Assembly: GCA_029204225.1 (NCBI GenBank)
Contig: CM055107.1
Span: forward strand, 50,077,489-50,141,488
DNA from: Diphasiastrum complanatum
Taxonomy: Eukaryota; Streptophyta; Lycopodiopsida; Lycopodiales; Lycopodiaceae
DNA: 64,000 bases
Reading direction: 5' to 3'
Both the position numbers and the translations under genes were made by a program. Shown in pieces: positions 44,640-56,609 of the stretch (the stretch's first letter is position 1; every line of letters starts with the position of its first letter). The notes below the pieces were generated by a model. The model was not told the DNA's origin. It worked only from the letters and a program-made list of their open reading frames with translations, and ran no database searches.

Positions 44640-46775
44640 AGGCTACTGTTATTGTATGGACATCAACCATATTTTATGTTTTGGTTCATGTTTGATCAGT
44701 ATCTCTTAGAGTTTGCATCTCATTTTGCATGTAGATGGTGATTTTTCTACATTGGCAGGATTGTTGGTTTGCTCCTTATTGTAACCAAAGATCAGGGACA
44801 TGGATTGGATCTTGAATGATCTGATATCCTTCACATGGTGCTCTTGAATCAATGCATGTGCGAGTAACTGACTCTCCTTAAGAGCATTGACCACAGAAAT
44901 CCTTTATGAAATATGCTACGGTGGATGTTTTGCCAGAGACATATGTACTGCATTTTTCAATAGAATAGTTTGGAAGTTTCAATTGCTGCACTAAAGTTTG
45001 TTGTTATCACGTTCATATGAATGCAATGTTTTTTCAAATCAATTCTAGCTCAGTACCATTGTCCATTACAATTTACAACGATCTTTTTAAAGGAGCCGAG
45101 AGACTGCTCTATGCAGTTGGATCTTCCTTCTTTGAAGCCTTTACCTCACCAAGCAAAGCCACAATCTAACCTACAATTTTTCTTGCAGTAACGTGGATCT
45201 CACACTAACTCTAACTTGAATACAAACTCCTTTTCAAACAGAACTTTAAGTTGTTGAGCTTAGTTTGGGTATAGCATTTAGGACGATCTACTTGTGTTTT
45301 TCTAATGCAGCTCCTATTGCATGGACATGATACTCAAAACTAGAGGAAAAAGTCTCGTTAGCATCTCATTCATTAATAGGATTTGAAATCAATCAAATGC
45401 CTCCTTCAATTGATTAGAAGGTCCAAATGACTGCTCTCCAGCTAGCAGTACATGCTCACCTTTCAGATGGACAAGATTCAGATAACAGAGATTAACTATG
45501 CAAACAAGGAGAGGGATAGGAAAAAGTCACAAAAAATGGATGATCAAACTTGTGAGATCAACTCTAGGGGAGCAAGTGTTGATTTAATCCATGGAAAAGG
45601 TACGCCTCTCAAAGGAGCAGTTTGCACCTTTAGAAGAAAGCTTCAAAGAACATAGTACGCTGAATCTGGTATATTATAGCATTCCTAGGTTGAAGCTTTT
45701 ACTTAACCATGATTGCACATTCACCATTTAATATGATGGTTTTTCTTATGTCGGTTCGTAATCTTTGATGACAATTGTACTCAGCTGGCTAGTATTCAAA
45801 GGGATGAGGGTCTGTGACCTCATCATTTGCAAAAGGTTGTAGCAGCTATTTCCAATTCCTATGTTTTAGATTCCAATTGGACGATGCATGCAAACCACTA
45901 AATAAACTAAGCTATGGCTACGATTATTGTGGAGTAGTTTAGTAGCATGTTCTACTAGAAACCATCATAGTATTCTTAATGTGATTTAGACTCCACAAAG
46001 TATAGGTAATCATATTGAAAGTGACTGGATGCTTTCCTGTTGATCAGAATGCTGCCATGTTTTTGGATAAATATGCAATAATAGCTGACTCCACAAGGAC
46101 TGGAGAATCCAACACAACGAGTAGCTGGAAACTTTGTACCGTGCATCAAGTAGAAGAATTTAAATGCCTTCTGTGCATCCTTCAAATCTAACCAACAGAC
46201 GATCTGCCATCGTAGGTGCGCTCTCTTTCTCTTTTTAGTTGCTCTTGCAAATGAATGTTCATCTAATGTCTTCACGGTTCAAGAATGATCATTGAGGGCG
46301 ATGTTAAGTATTGCGAGGTTGAAGAGTCTGGAGATTGTCAATCTGAAGTGAGTTGGTTTATGTTAAGTAATGCCATTTTGAGCGAGATTTTGTAGAGTTT
46401 GCTCAAGAATATAGATTTTATTTATGAGAAAAATATTTTATCTAAAAGGCCAACATCTGATTAGATGGCTAAATCTTAAAATTGCAGAATGAATTTATTG
46501 AGGCTCAAAAGGATGCATTGGAATGCGGCTGTGGGAGAAAATTTAAAGAGAACATTAGAAGTGCATAAATTATTAGAACGGGTTGATGTCATTTGCTTGA
46601 AGTATGAGATTCAAGTTTCTCCATATTGCATTGCATTCACATTGTTGATTACCTAGGCTTGTGTAGGACTTTCTCCGACCATAAGTTTTAGATTGCTGAA
46701 GTCAATCAGTCAGTGAGATAGGTTACGCTTAGAAATGTCAATATTGTTCTAACCAATGTCAGTATTTTTGGCGAT
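44640..46775. other. No gene recognised upstream of bHLH pseudogene
   Basis: Short open frames (45,452-45,655 plus, 46,275-45,976 minus) have no recognised domain. The phytochrome-binding motif expected in the N-terminus of PIF proteins was looked for and not seen. AT-rich. Confidence 0.35.
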
Positions 46776-46779
46776 ACAG

Positions 46780-47893
46780 AGAAGAAGGGACTGAATCAAT
46801 GAAAGGATGAGGGATTTGCAGGATCTCACACCTAATTCCATTAAAGCATATTTTTCTAACTTGTTTCCTTGCCAATTTAACAGTTTTTTCGCACTTTCAA
46901 AGGTGAATCTCATGTCTCTTGGCTGCATTATGTGAAATACTATGTACTATCATGATCTAAATTTAATTTGTATGGAACAGACATATAAAGCTTCCATGCT
47001 CGATGAGGCTATCGAGTAAGTGAAAGTGCTCTAGCTTCAGCTTCAGGTTTAATCTATTTTTTTTTCATCCACCAAAACTCTCTAAATTATCATGTATGTT
47101 TTACTCAACTTGAACAATTTTACTCAACATTTAGCGATGCAACAACTGACTATTGTGTATTATTCATGGATTTTGGTCGCTTTCTCTTTCAACATCTTGG
47201 TTAGCTGGATCTGGCTATGGGTGATGTCAATCAGAACTTGAATGAGCATACTTCCAATGCCAATCCTGCCAAAATGCAGCACCTTCAGCTATTGCAAATG
47301 CCATGTCTACGTCACATATGTCAATGGGGATGGGCATGGAATTGGGGTTGGGCAAGGTAGACATGGCCGCTGCTACCTCTGCCCAACCATTTATTTCCTG
47401 TCTAGCCTCTAAATGTGAATCAACCTCAACAATATCGGATGACTACAATCGATGGCCCTACTCATATCTGATGGATTCTTATAGCTCTTTCCTTAAGTGC
47501 CAGCAGGTTGATTCTTTTTTATATAAGTAAAATTCACAACAAATTGTCAGAAAATAATGCAATAGCAGATTTTTTCCTACAACTTGGGCTCTTCGAATGA
47601 AGAAATATGCAACAAATAGTTGTTTATGTTGTCAAAGATTTTTGCTTTCTTTGCAGCTAGTGAACATGGAAACATACAATCCATACATATTGTACCAGCA
47701 ACCACACATTTGGAGACAATTCCGCAGCAACTTGTACATCCCTATTGACAACAACAATCAATACAACCAACAACACAACAAAACCGGCAACTGCCATTCC
47801 AGCATGAGGGGCAGACCTAGGAATGAATATCCTATGGTATCCCATCTACTGTCCTGTAGCCCCTTTGTACTTGATGATGAAATTTTTTATTAA
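46780..47893 (+). pseudogene. PIF-like bHLH transcription factor pseudogene
   Basis: The basic region and helix 1 lie at 46,780-46,845 (RRRD, stop, INERMRDLQDL, PNSIK). After an intron, exon 46,981-47,046 is exactly 66 bp, reading KASMLDEAIE, stop, VKVL, stop, LQLQ. That is helix 2 of PIF/PIL proteins, and a 66-bp exon here is typical of bHLH genes. Further on, HMSMGMGMELGLGKVDM (about 47,312-47,365), WPYSYLMDSY and a Gln/Tyr-rich end (47,660-47,760) fit the Met/Gly-rich C-terminus. Stops at 46,792, 47,017 and 47,032 and a lost GT donor (AAAGCA at 46,843) show decay. Intact relatives bind G-boxes and relay phytochrome signals in the nucleus. Introns are kept, so it is not a retrocopy. Confidence 0.8.
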
Positions 47894-48149
47894 AGTGATG
47901 TTAGCTTTCTTATAAGCCTGTTGCTCTTCCTGTTTGAATTCTCAAAATGAGACTTTCAAATTGTTGTGCAAAATTTCATTCTTACTGCCTTGCAATATTA
48001 TCCAGCTGTGCATTATTAAGAACCTTTTCAGCCCAAATGCCATATCTAGACATGAATATGGTTTAGATGCATTGGGGACTCAGTAATTTGGATGTTGTTG
48101 TTTGCTGCACTAAGGAGACAAATCAATCTACTGGTAATGTATTGTGTGG

Positions 48150-48660
48150 AATCCTTTGGATAATTAGCCTTGTATAATTTGTGATCTGTTGTTTCTTACA
48201 ATTCATAAAGCTCTAGGCTTTAGGCAATTTTGAAGAATTAAACCGTCCACAGATTTGTTGTCAATAAGTAGAATTATTGATTTAGGTAATAGGGTAGAAT
48301 TTGAATCTTATCAATGCCGAATTGTCTATAGGACAAATAAGGTCCTTGCACTCAGAAAGAGGCTTGGATACTTATATAGATTTATTCATTATTATTCTAA
48401 CACAATCCAACCCTTGAATACTTATGTTCTAGTCAATAAAGCAGTACTTTGGCACTATAGGTTAGGTCACTTGAATCACACACCTATCAAACATGTTTAG
48501 ACAATCCTTAGTACTTGATCTCATAAATCTAGACAAGAAGATCGACCTCCATGTCAGTAATAGCTGCATTCTCGAAAGCAGACTAAGATTCCATATAGAT
48601 CGAGTCATCGGCATGCAACAAAAGATGTTCTACATATAAGCATATAAGCATCTTCGTAAC
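48150..48660 (+). pseudogene. Copia pre-integrase fragment
   Basis: LLSISRIIDLGNRVEF (from about 48,255) and VLWHYRLGHLNH (about 48,445) are the protease-integrase junction and zinc region of Copia pol. After a frameshift, RKQTKIPYRSSHRHATKDVL (about 48,575-48,640) is the start of integrase. No catalytic core, LTR or primer site is present. It is cut at the right by the telomere-like tract. Confidence 0.8.
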
Positions 48661-48689
48661 TTTTGACTAATCTTCTTGTTTCTAATTTA

Positions 48690-48970
48690 TCTTAGGATTT
48701 AGGATAAGGGGTTTGGGTTTAGGGTTTGTAGTTTGAGTGTATGGTTTACGGTAACGAGCTTAGTTTTACGATCAGGAATTTGGGGATTAGGATAAGAAGT
48801 TTGGAGTTTGGGTTTTAGGGTAAGGAGTCTAGAGATCTAGGATAAAGGATCTTAAAAAAGTGAATAAGGGTAAGGGGCTTGGGATGTAGAGTAAGTAGTT
48901 GGGGGTTTATCATTTAGGGTAAGTTGTGGGGTTTAGGGTTTAGGAAAAGGGGTTTAAGGTTATATTCATT
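48690..48970. repeat. Degenerate telomere-like tract 2
   Basis: About 280 bp of TTTAGGG-derived text (gggtttagggtttg, ggtttaggaaaaggggttt). Same style and orientation as the longer tract at 39,590-40,660. Confidence 0.8.
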
Positions 48971-49557
48971 TGTTGTGCTTAATTATCTATCTTTATGGGG
49001 TTTCATTTGTTCTTATCATATGAAAGCATTATATTAGAAGTGTATTATTCATAACATTTTTGTATTTGAGCGCGAAACAAAAAACAAAACCAAAAAATCA
49101 ATAGTATAGTTGATGCAACTTTTGAATTAATTTATTTGGCGCCATTTCAATCGTCGCATGTCCGGATAATCAGTATGAGCCCTAAATTTTTGAAAATTAA
49201 AAAAGTGATCCTCTTCTCTTTTTCCCATTCACTACGGCTTTCACCATTTTCGTGCAATATTATCGTCATCATCCTCCTGCCACTCTTAAGAGCACCGGCC
49301 CTAAATTGTCGATATACCTACTGCGCAAGCAGGAGGACACATCTACGTGCAAAGACTGTGATTGTGGTTGGACTTGGGCGCTGGCAAACATCATTGCTAT
49401 AAGGTAAGCGTACTATCAGTGAGGAATGTAAGAGGTTTCACGGCATTTCATTACCATCCTTGATGCATTTCTTATTCGGTTTATTTAGAAGTTAACCTTC
49501 GATATAGGTGATGCAGTTCTGTGGCAGTGTCCCTGTGTATCTTTTTGTGACAGGACA
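48971..49557 (+). other. Upstream region of the expansin
   Basis: No coding feature. AT-rich to 49,130. An open frame at 49,136-49,402 has no domain. No convincing TATA box was chosen. Confidence 0.35.
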
Positions 49558-50766
49558 ATGGATCGTTTCATAGCACTATCAGCTTCATTGGCGACGATGT
49601 TAATTCTAAGCTATTGCCAGGATTCGCAAGCACGATATTCATCTGAACTGTCTTGGAGGCACTGGAATGAGGCACATGCTACCTTCTATGGAGGCAGCGA
49701 CGCAACTGGCACAATGGGTAAGTCACTCGCTTTACCTCTGCAAGTAGGGCATACATTGTATAACAGCTACAGTACTTTGAACATTAAATTGGTTAATGAC
49801 ACTCTGCCAGTCATACTTCCTCTTGCTGTGATTAGATGGTGCATGCGGATATGGCAACCTCTACAGCCAGGGTTATGGTACAAATATAGCAGCACTCAGC
49901 ACCATACTGTTCAACAACGCCAGCTTGTGGAGGATGCTACGAAAGCAAGTGTTGGAACGATACCCAGTGGTGCAACCCTGGAAATCCATCTGTGTTTGTT
50001 ACTGCTACAAACTTATGCCCTCCAAACGACTTACTTGCGAATGACGATGGAGGCTGGTGCAACCTTCCCAGAGAGCACTTTGATATGTCACAGCCGGCGT
50101 TCTCTCAAGTCGCTTTTTGGCGTGCAGGCATTGTCCCTGTTCTCTATCGAAGGTAGTAGCTTATAGACATTGGTCGGTCTAGCCTATCTAGATATACAGT
50201 GCGAGCTTCCAAATGTTGCATATTTCATTTGATTTTACTGACGTTTGTCATAAGCTATTACTATAATTCTTGTAAAGCTACAATTAAATTACCGCTCAAC
50301 AATTATCGTAACCTACCTTTGCACTTGGGTGGTCTGTTAGACCTTGAACTAAAATTTATTTGCTTTCAATAATTGAGAGCTGATGCTAGTACATGTCAGC
50401 ATTGGGTATGACTGGGATACATCCATTCAAAGAAATGACGATATTGCACTTCTTATACTCCTGTAAGATATTCGTTAAAGGCGACACTTCTACAGGGTAG
50501 TATTTTAAAATTTTAGCACGGACCTTTTGACGTGAAAAGACTGATGCCTGCAGAGTGCCATGCCACAAACAAGGAGGCATGCGTTTGACCATCAACGGCA
50601 ACCCCTGGTTTAATCTCGTGTTGGTCAGTAATGTGGGTGGCGTGGGCGACGTATCTGCTGTTTCAGTTAAAGGCTGCGAAACGGGTTGGATTAGCATGAA
50701 GGGAACTGGGGACAAAATTGGGATGCCAAATGGACAGACTGGTATAGCGATTCAACGTGTATCTAG
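49558..50766 (+). pseudogene. Alpha-expansin, frameshifted and 3'-truncated
   Basis: Exon 1 is 49,558-49,717 (signal peptide MDRFIALSASLATMLILSYC, then HATFYGGSDATGTMG). Exon 2 is 49,836-50,152 ([15 protein letters not shown], then [22 protein letters not shown], and WRAGIVPVLYR). Exon 3 is 50,554-50,766 ([43 protein letters not shown]). Introns have GT-AG ends. Exon 2 shifts frame at about 49,918, and exon 3 shifts at about 50,700 and back at about 50,735. The last about 25 residues are missing. Cys spacing and HFD match wall-loosening alpha-expansins (GH45-like domain plus the N-terminal part of a CBM63-type domain). Apart from the shifts, decay is slight, so it is recent or includes an assembly error. 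Confidence 0.88.
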
Positions 50767-50869
50767 GTTAGTTTTGCATTAACACTTTACTATACTACTT
50801 GACATGAAAATTTAAACCTTTTGTACAAAAGTGTGTCTGAAATGATAAATTGCTTTTGTTATTGCTCCT

Positions 50870-51551
50870 GAAAGAAAATCACCTACTCATTAGTCTATCG
50901 AGGGGTAATTCCACTAGAAGAAAAAGTCATTACTGTGAGTCTCAAGGACTTGATGAAGGAAGAAGCTCGTTTGACATTCTCCACTTTAGCCCATCCAGTT
51001 GGAGGAATTGATCTAATCACTAGTCTAGCACAACTCGATATAGAATGAATGAGAAAGCCTTTGAAGCAATTGATGAAATTTAAAAAAACAAATCACACAT
51101 CTAGCGACTCATGAAACGTAATGCACCATAATGGACCGATGAGCTGATGGATACCATAGGAGCAATGCTCCCTAGACTTGTGAATCCCTTTTTTGATCTC
51201 ACCATTCGCCAAACATCACATATGTACTATGATCTAGATAATGGACATATGAAAAGGGAGATTCAAAAGCATACTCTTGGAATTGTGAGTGTTCTGGCGA
51301 GGACATCCATTGTCTACTTTCATGAACACAACTTGTTTGGGGTAACTGGGGAAAAGGTGACTAAGAGCATTCAAGAAATAATGCTAGAATGTGACTATTT
51401 CACAAGAAGTCTTTTAGTATCAAGTCATTTGATTTATAGAAGCAAGGATTGCAGTGTAATTTTCAAACCTTTATTGATCCACTTACACCAATACTTCAAA
51501 AGGAGCTCGGATGGTTTGATCATGAGGAAAGTACAGAAACCCAGTTGGTAG
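50870..51551 (+). pseudogene. Unidentified coding remnant
   Basis: Protein-like text at about 50,903-51,045 (VIPLEEKVITVSLKDLMKEE, then LAHPVGGIDLITSLAQLD) and an open frame of 134 codons at 51,147-51,551 in another frame. No family recognised. It could be one gene with frameshifts or parts of an unrecognised element, and lies between the expansin and a minus-strand gypsy gag. Confidence 0.3.
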
Positions 51552-51719
51552 CTACTACCATTATTACATATTTCATAATAAAATGGTGATTGGCTAACGT
51601 TGGTAGCTGCTGCCTTTATTAGAGCTTTTGTAATACAGTTGGGATTGGCTATTGTAGTCTTAGCAACTTTTTTTCCTTTTGGTAGATAGGCCATTTCTGA
51701 GGTACTTATCAATTTTTTA

Positions 51720-52250
51720 TTTCATGATATTAATGAACTGTTTCACCTTTGCCTTGTTGAAGTGAGCTGATTGTAAACAACAAACCATCGGGGGTGCGAC
51801 ATGGAGCATACTTAAGTAGAAATAGTTTAAGAAATTCTTCAGTGGTCTCAATAGATCTCCTAGGCAAGCTATAATACCATCTCTTGGCTGATCCAGTCAA
51901 AGTGAGTGCAAAGAACATCATCTTATGGTGGGGAACGGTGATTCTGTTTATAAGACAAGTGGTCCAAAAGGCATTGATATGGAACTCAACATCCCTCATA
52001 TGGAGCTCCATGATACTCAGGAATTGCCCCTTCGAGCTTGGGTAATTCTCCCACAGTGTCAGGGACTACTAATGGTTCAGTAGGTCTTCTTGCCATCCTA
52101 ATATGTTTAACCTTAGAGGCTGCTAATGGAGGTATTTCTTCAGCAGGTATTATCTCTCTAAAAACACAACCAACTGCCTCTCAAATGGATCTTTCTCTAT
52201 ACTTTCACCTCCTAGGCTAGTCAACTCATTCTCATGTAATATCTCATTCC
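51720..52250 (-). pseudogene. Ty3/gypsy gag fragment
   Basis: Minus strand from about 52,250: MARRPTEPLVVPD and GELPKLEGAIPEYHGAPYEG, then, in another frame (52,011-51,730), MMFFALTLTGSAKRWYYSLP, SIETTEEFLKLFLLKYA and LLFTISSLQQGKGETV. This is the Retrotrans_gag core with its Trp-Tyr signature. One or two frameshifts are present. A PBS-like site and LTR edge lie directly to the right at 52,559-52,607, in the right order for this strand. Confidence 0.85.
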
Positions 52251-52558
52251 CTTTTTTTTTCAAGATTTGGAAAGGTGGTATGCAACCAAGGTTCTCTGAG
52301 TGTATGTTTATCTGCCCTAGGGGACAGTAGGATATTCAGGGACAGAATATGTAGCTCTGTCCCCAAACGGTTTTGTGGTAGTGACCATATGATGGCTTAT
52401 CACCTCATTGATTTTCCCATACAGGGTGTCTCAATAGAAAGTAATATTCTCTTTATTAAAAGTACGTCATATCCAGTATGGGATCATTTGTGTGATGCTA
52501 ACCAAACTATGGTAATAGGGTAATTCTCTTTCTAGTCAACACTATGACATTGTCAAGT

Positions 52559-52629
52559 ATCCTCCCGGCAGACACACCAAATTTGTTAGGCTTGACACAC
52601 CAAATTTGTTAGGCTTTTTCCTCACTGTG
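52559..52629 (-). repeat. LTR/PBS junction, duplicated in tandem
   Basis: On the plus strand gacacaccaaatttgttagg occurs twice in a row (52,571 and 52,594). On the minus strand this is an LTR end CCTAACA followed by TTTGGTGTGTCTGCCGGGAG, which looks like a primer site. The priming tRNA was not identified. The duplication of about 23 bp spans the exact LTR/PBS boundary. Confidence 0.55.
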
Positions 52630-53640
52630 GGATCAACATAGGGGAGGGGATAACTTAACAGAGTTCAGCACTTCGAATACCGTGCTGCTACAAGGATGGA
52701 TGTCTCAAAATCTATTCTAACTAGAGATCCCAAACATGTTTTATCAACCAAACCATACCTTCCTAGCTAATAGAGGGTTTCCAAGCCTCTAGAGATATAG
52801 CTGATGAAAGAGTATACGATCATGCTTAATTTCATCCATATCTCACTTGCCTATGGAGTTCTAGAATTATTATCCAATCGTACTCTCATCGAAGATTTCT
52901 TGCATAGTTATTTCAAGCATGAGTATTGTTAGCTGAGCTTGGAGACTGTACTGGGACTTCTAGTAAGGCTTGTGTTACTTCTATATAATGGGTGGATAAA
53001 GCGTCAATCAAGCACCAAGACCTATCAAGTAAATTCATGGATCTCAAAGTAGCTACAATCACCACAATGTTGCAATCTGATCAAGACATCCCTTGGACAT
53101 AAATAGCAATAGACCTCAGGAGAATAGAAATGATAACTCAAGATTCCTCTACGAATCAACTGACAAATATCACCATATGATGGTAGGAAATCAACATATG
53201 TCATGTATCCTTTCAACTCACTCTGAATCAGATGGCAAAGTACAATCACTCTTAACGTGTCTTCTAGGCATTGGGATAGTAGAGTGTTAAGATCTACACC
53301 TTCATCAAGATTCCGTCTTTTAGAATAGGCTCAAAATCATGATGTCCATCATTCTTCTTAGGTCCACGATGGGCAGAATACAAGGGTCAGTCGATTCCAT
53401 TATCTCACCGACAAAGAGAAGATTAGTTCAAGTGCGGCATACAACCCCTAAACATCTCGGTTTCAAGATGCTCAATAGTGAGTGACTAGGAACCGTATAT
53501 TCTAATGGGGTATTCTAGTCACTGTGATCCTAAGTGCATATGCCAATAGGTTGAGATTTTAGCTCCGATTTAGAACTTGAAAGGACTTTTCATATAGAAT
53601 AAAAAAATCTCCCCTGATGCAACAATTCTCTCAAGATGCA
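52630..53640 (-). pseudogene. Unidentified conserved coding block, copy 2, with LTR-like tail
   Basis: On the minus strand PCILP lies at 53,386-53,372 and GDICQLIRRGILSYHFYS at about 53,174-53,121, with flanking residues that match copy 1 at 4130-5289. The stretch between is about 250 bp shorter than in copy 1. The reading ends at 53,025, earlier than copy 1. Sequence from 53,020 to 52,630 matches the non-coding tail of copy 1 at the nucleotide level and ends at the LTR/PBS junction of a gypsy element. I do not recognise the protein. Confidence 0.55.
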
Positions 53641-53699
53641 CTCCTAGTCTATATTATCCATTAGACAGCATCTTTATACTTAATATCAAAGAAGAATAC

Positions 53700-55330
53700 C
53701 TCAAAAGATCAATGTTCATAATTCCTCTTACAACTTTGAGATATCATTCCAAGGCACACAACAAAAAAGGCACAACCTAATAGCATTCTCCAAGGATAGT
53801 ATGAAACAAATTGTAGTGTGGATAATACCTGGGATTCAGTCAATGGTTCCTCCTCCAATCGACCCGCTAAGAAATCTGAGACCGGAACTCCTTTCCTTTG
53901 GTAACTCCATTTCTTTGGAAGGTGGTAACGATGTAGCTCAAGGCATGATGGCTGCATCAATGTATCTCTTCTCTCAACTTCTTTGAAGCGTTATGAAATA
54001 GAAGAAGTAGGCTTCCAACTCTCTGTCAGCGATGGTAATGAGTAGCTCCTTCCTCCTCTGTCAGCGATGAAATGTAGATAAAAACAGGGTGCTCACTCAT
54101 TCTTTGTGAATAATGGATCAGTAGATTACTTTCAAATGATCTTCTGTCTACAATGGAGGGCAGAGACAAATTGCCTACTCATAGAACCTTTGAATGCCTC
54201 CCTGTCTGCGGTGGATGACAGAACGCTCAGAAACATACTCAGAACAGTAGTAGAGGCGACAACTAGCAAGATAGAAATAGCAGGGAATCTGCTCTCAGAA
54301 GGCAACTTTGAATACATAAGGATTTTCCCTCAGAAACATAGTGAATGACAGTATGATGGATCTGATGTAATTCAACACTCAACAACTATGCTTGAATGGC
54401 CAAAATCATAATCGAAGGTGAACTAGCACTCCAAAGCACATGTGAGTTGACAAAATGTCATCACTGAGGGATGAGAATATAAGCTCAAAAGCGTACGCAG
54501 ATCACAATAGAAATATGTTTGATACTGAAGTGTGACTGATCTCTGCCATAGAATTGGCTTGGTGACTCGCTGCAGAAGTGCATTCATAAATTAGAATGGA
54601 TGTATTTTAACAAAGCGGTGGATAGCAGTCTCTGTCTGTTGCAAAAGGTGAGCAATGGCTTACTGTAGAACACGCTCATGCTTCTAGAACCATCATATTA
54701 ATGTCTGGCAATGCAATGGCCTCTAATTTTCTCACAAAAATGCACTGAAGGGTAGCCACACAACGCGCTCAATGGCATCTCAAAAGTTTGCTGACAATAG
54801 GGATCTACTTCAGATTAGTGATAGTGCATTCATCTCAAATGCAATGGATAAAAACATTCTGCCTCAATATGGTTGAAGAAGCATTCGCAAATGTGATGGG
54901 AAGTAGGCGTTCATTCTCTGATTGTTGATGGAACACTCCAAGTGCAATGGGCAGTAATATTGATCAATGAGTCATTCATTCGCAAAGAAGAAGGTGGCTT
55001 CTACTGTTGGCAGCGATGGAGTTCTGTGGCAGCGATGGACTGGGGCACACTCCTGCCCTCTTGACTTTCTTAATTCTCAGTAGGCTCAGCGATGGATCCG
55101 TATCAAGGCTATCTCAACTCTTAACTGGCTCAATGGTGATAGAGCAATTGCTCAGGATGGTCTAGTATTTTAAAATGCAATGCCCATAACAACTCAACTA
55201 CACCTCAAGTGGTAATCAAAGGAAGTACTCATAACTTGTGATCAATTCTCTCTTGTAGAATGATGGAAAAACTAAGCTCAACGGTGGCCTCTCTTCTCAA
55301 AAACTAAGCTCTCTAAAACTAGTAGCACAA
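53700..55330. other. Degenerate minisatellite-like region
   Basis: From about 54,000 to 55,150 variants of ctctgtcagcgatgg, gcaatggatg and gcattc recur at irregular 40-80 bp spacing, which suggests a decayed tandem repeat. An open frame at 53,960-53,709 (minus) and one at 54,106-54,348 (plus) have no recognised domain. No element end was identified. Confidence 0.4.
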
Positions 55331-55459
55331 TAAGGACAATTTTCAAGCATTTATAGGAGATGGGGGCTTTGCCACCTTGGGCTGAAACCAAAATGGTGGT
55401 TATCTTATAATCATACCACGAAGACCTTTCCCTCACCACCCATGTGCTTTAGTCATTTA

Positions 55460-56609
55460 TCATTTACTCCCATTTAAGTGTGCATGAATATTCAATGCTT
55501 TGAGATTCACACAGATTTGCAATTTCTCATTTTTCTTAGGAACAATGACAATCGGTGAAATCCATTTGGTATGCTTAATCTCATAAATGAAATCGGCGTC
55601 AAGCAATCTCTGAAGTTCTTTCTTTATCAGATCTGCCACATTAGGATTACAACGATAGAACTTTGTAACCTTTGGTACTGCATCAGGTACTAAAGGTATG
55701 GTATGTTCAATGACTGATGTCAGAATACCCTTCAAATCTTGATAAGTCCATGCAAAGCAATCTTGATACTTAATAAGTAACAAATGGAGTGCTTGATACT
55801 GTCCAGGAGTAAGTTGTGATTCCACTTGTACAATCTTTTCCGGTTCTCCTGGTTCTGCAAGATTCATTGGCTGCGTCCTAGCTAGGCCATTGTAAACCTC
55901 TTTAGATTCCAGCATGTGTTCTTCAGGTTCACGATGTGCTTTAGGTAACATGATAACCACATCATCTAGTGTATAACGTTTAAAATGCTTTGTCATATCA
56001 TGCTGGACTACATTTGCTTGTTCTTTTTCAAAAGGACTGGTCTTGGATTTTCGTTTAGTCTTCTTAGCATGAATTGATCATGGAGGTGATGACTTTCGGG
56101 ATGATAAATCTTTCTTCACAGGTTAAGACTTCCTAGACGATGATGTCTTGCTGGAAATCTGACTTGAAGAATCATTCTTGACTTTTCCTTTGCCTTTATC
56201 CAATAGAGGTGGCACTTCCTTTGAGTCGATCTTTTGAGGGGGATTTTCCCATTTCAGGACCGTATTATAATGTTGCTTTGCTTGTTTCTTCGTCATCAAA
56301 CCTGTGATTCTGTCTTCCTTCAATATAACTGCTTTGGCTGATTGTTGGTTCATCAGGAACATTACACACTCCAAATCTGGTCGGATCCATATGATGTAGA
56401 ATCTGTTCATCTGTAAATTCTACATTGCCAACATAATTTAAGGCATGGCTCATTGGTATGAGATCATCCTCAATTGGATCTGGTATAGGTTTCATTGATA
56501 TCCATAATACATTCAGCACATTTAGTGGAAACGTGATTGGCATATCCAAAGTTCGATATAATAAGGAAATCTCGCTCATCTCTGATTGAAGCTCTATTCT
56601 ACTTTTCAA
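55460..56609 (-). pseudogene. Ty3/gypsy protease-RT linker and RT N-terminus
   Basis: Minus strand 55,996-55,460: a linker, then QYQALHLLLIKYQDCFAWTY, DLIKKELQRLLDADFIYEIK and WISPIVIVPKKNEKLQICVN, the first blocks of gypsy reverse transcriptase. It stops before the catalytic YxDD block. Upstream stretches at 56,410-56,123 and 56,609-56,265 (frameshifted) are acidic linker text. No protease triad was seen. It is separate from the gag at 51.7-52.3 kb, because the order on this strand is wrong for one element. Confidence 0.82.

Noticed and set aside
51730-56609. One gypsy element spanning gag (51.7-52.3 kb) and RT (55.5-56 kb)
   Set aside because: On the minus strand the RT would lie upstream of gag, and an LTR/PBS junction separates them, so they are different elements.
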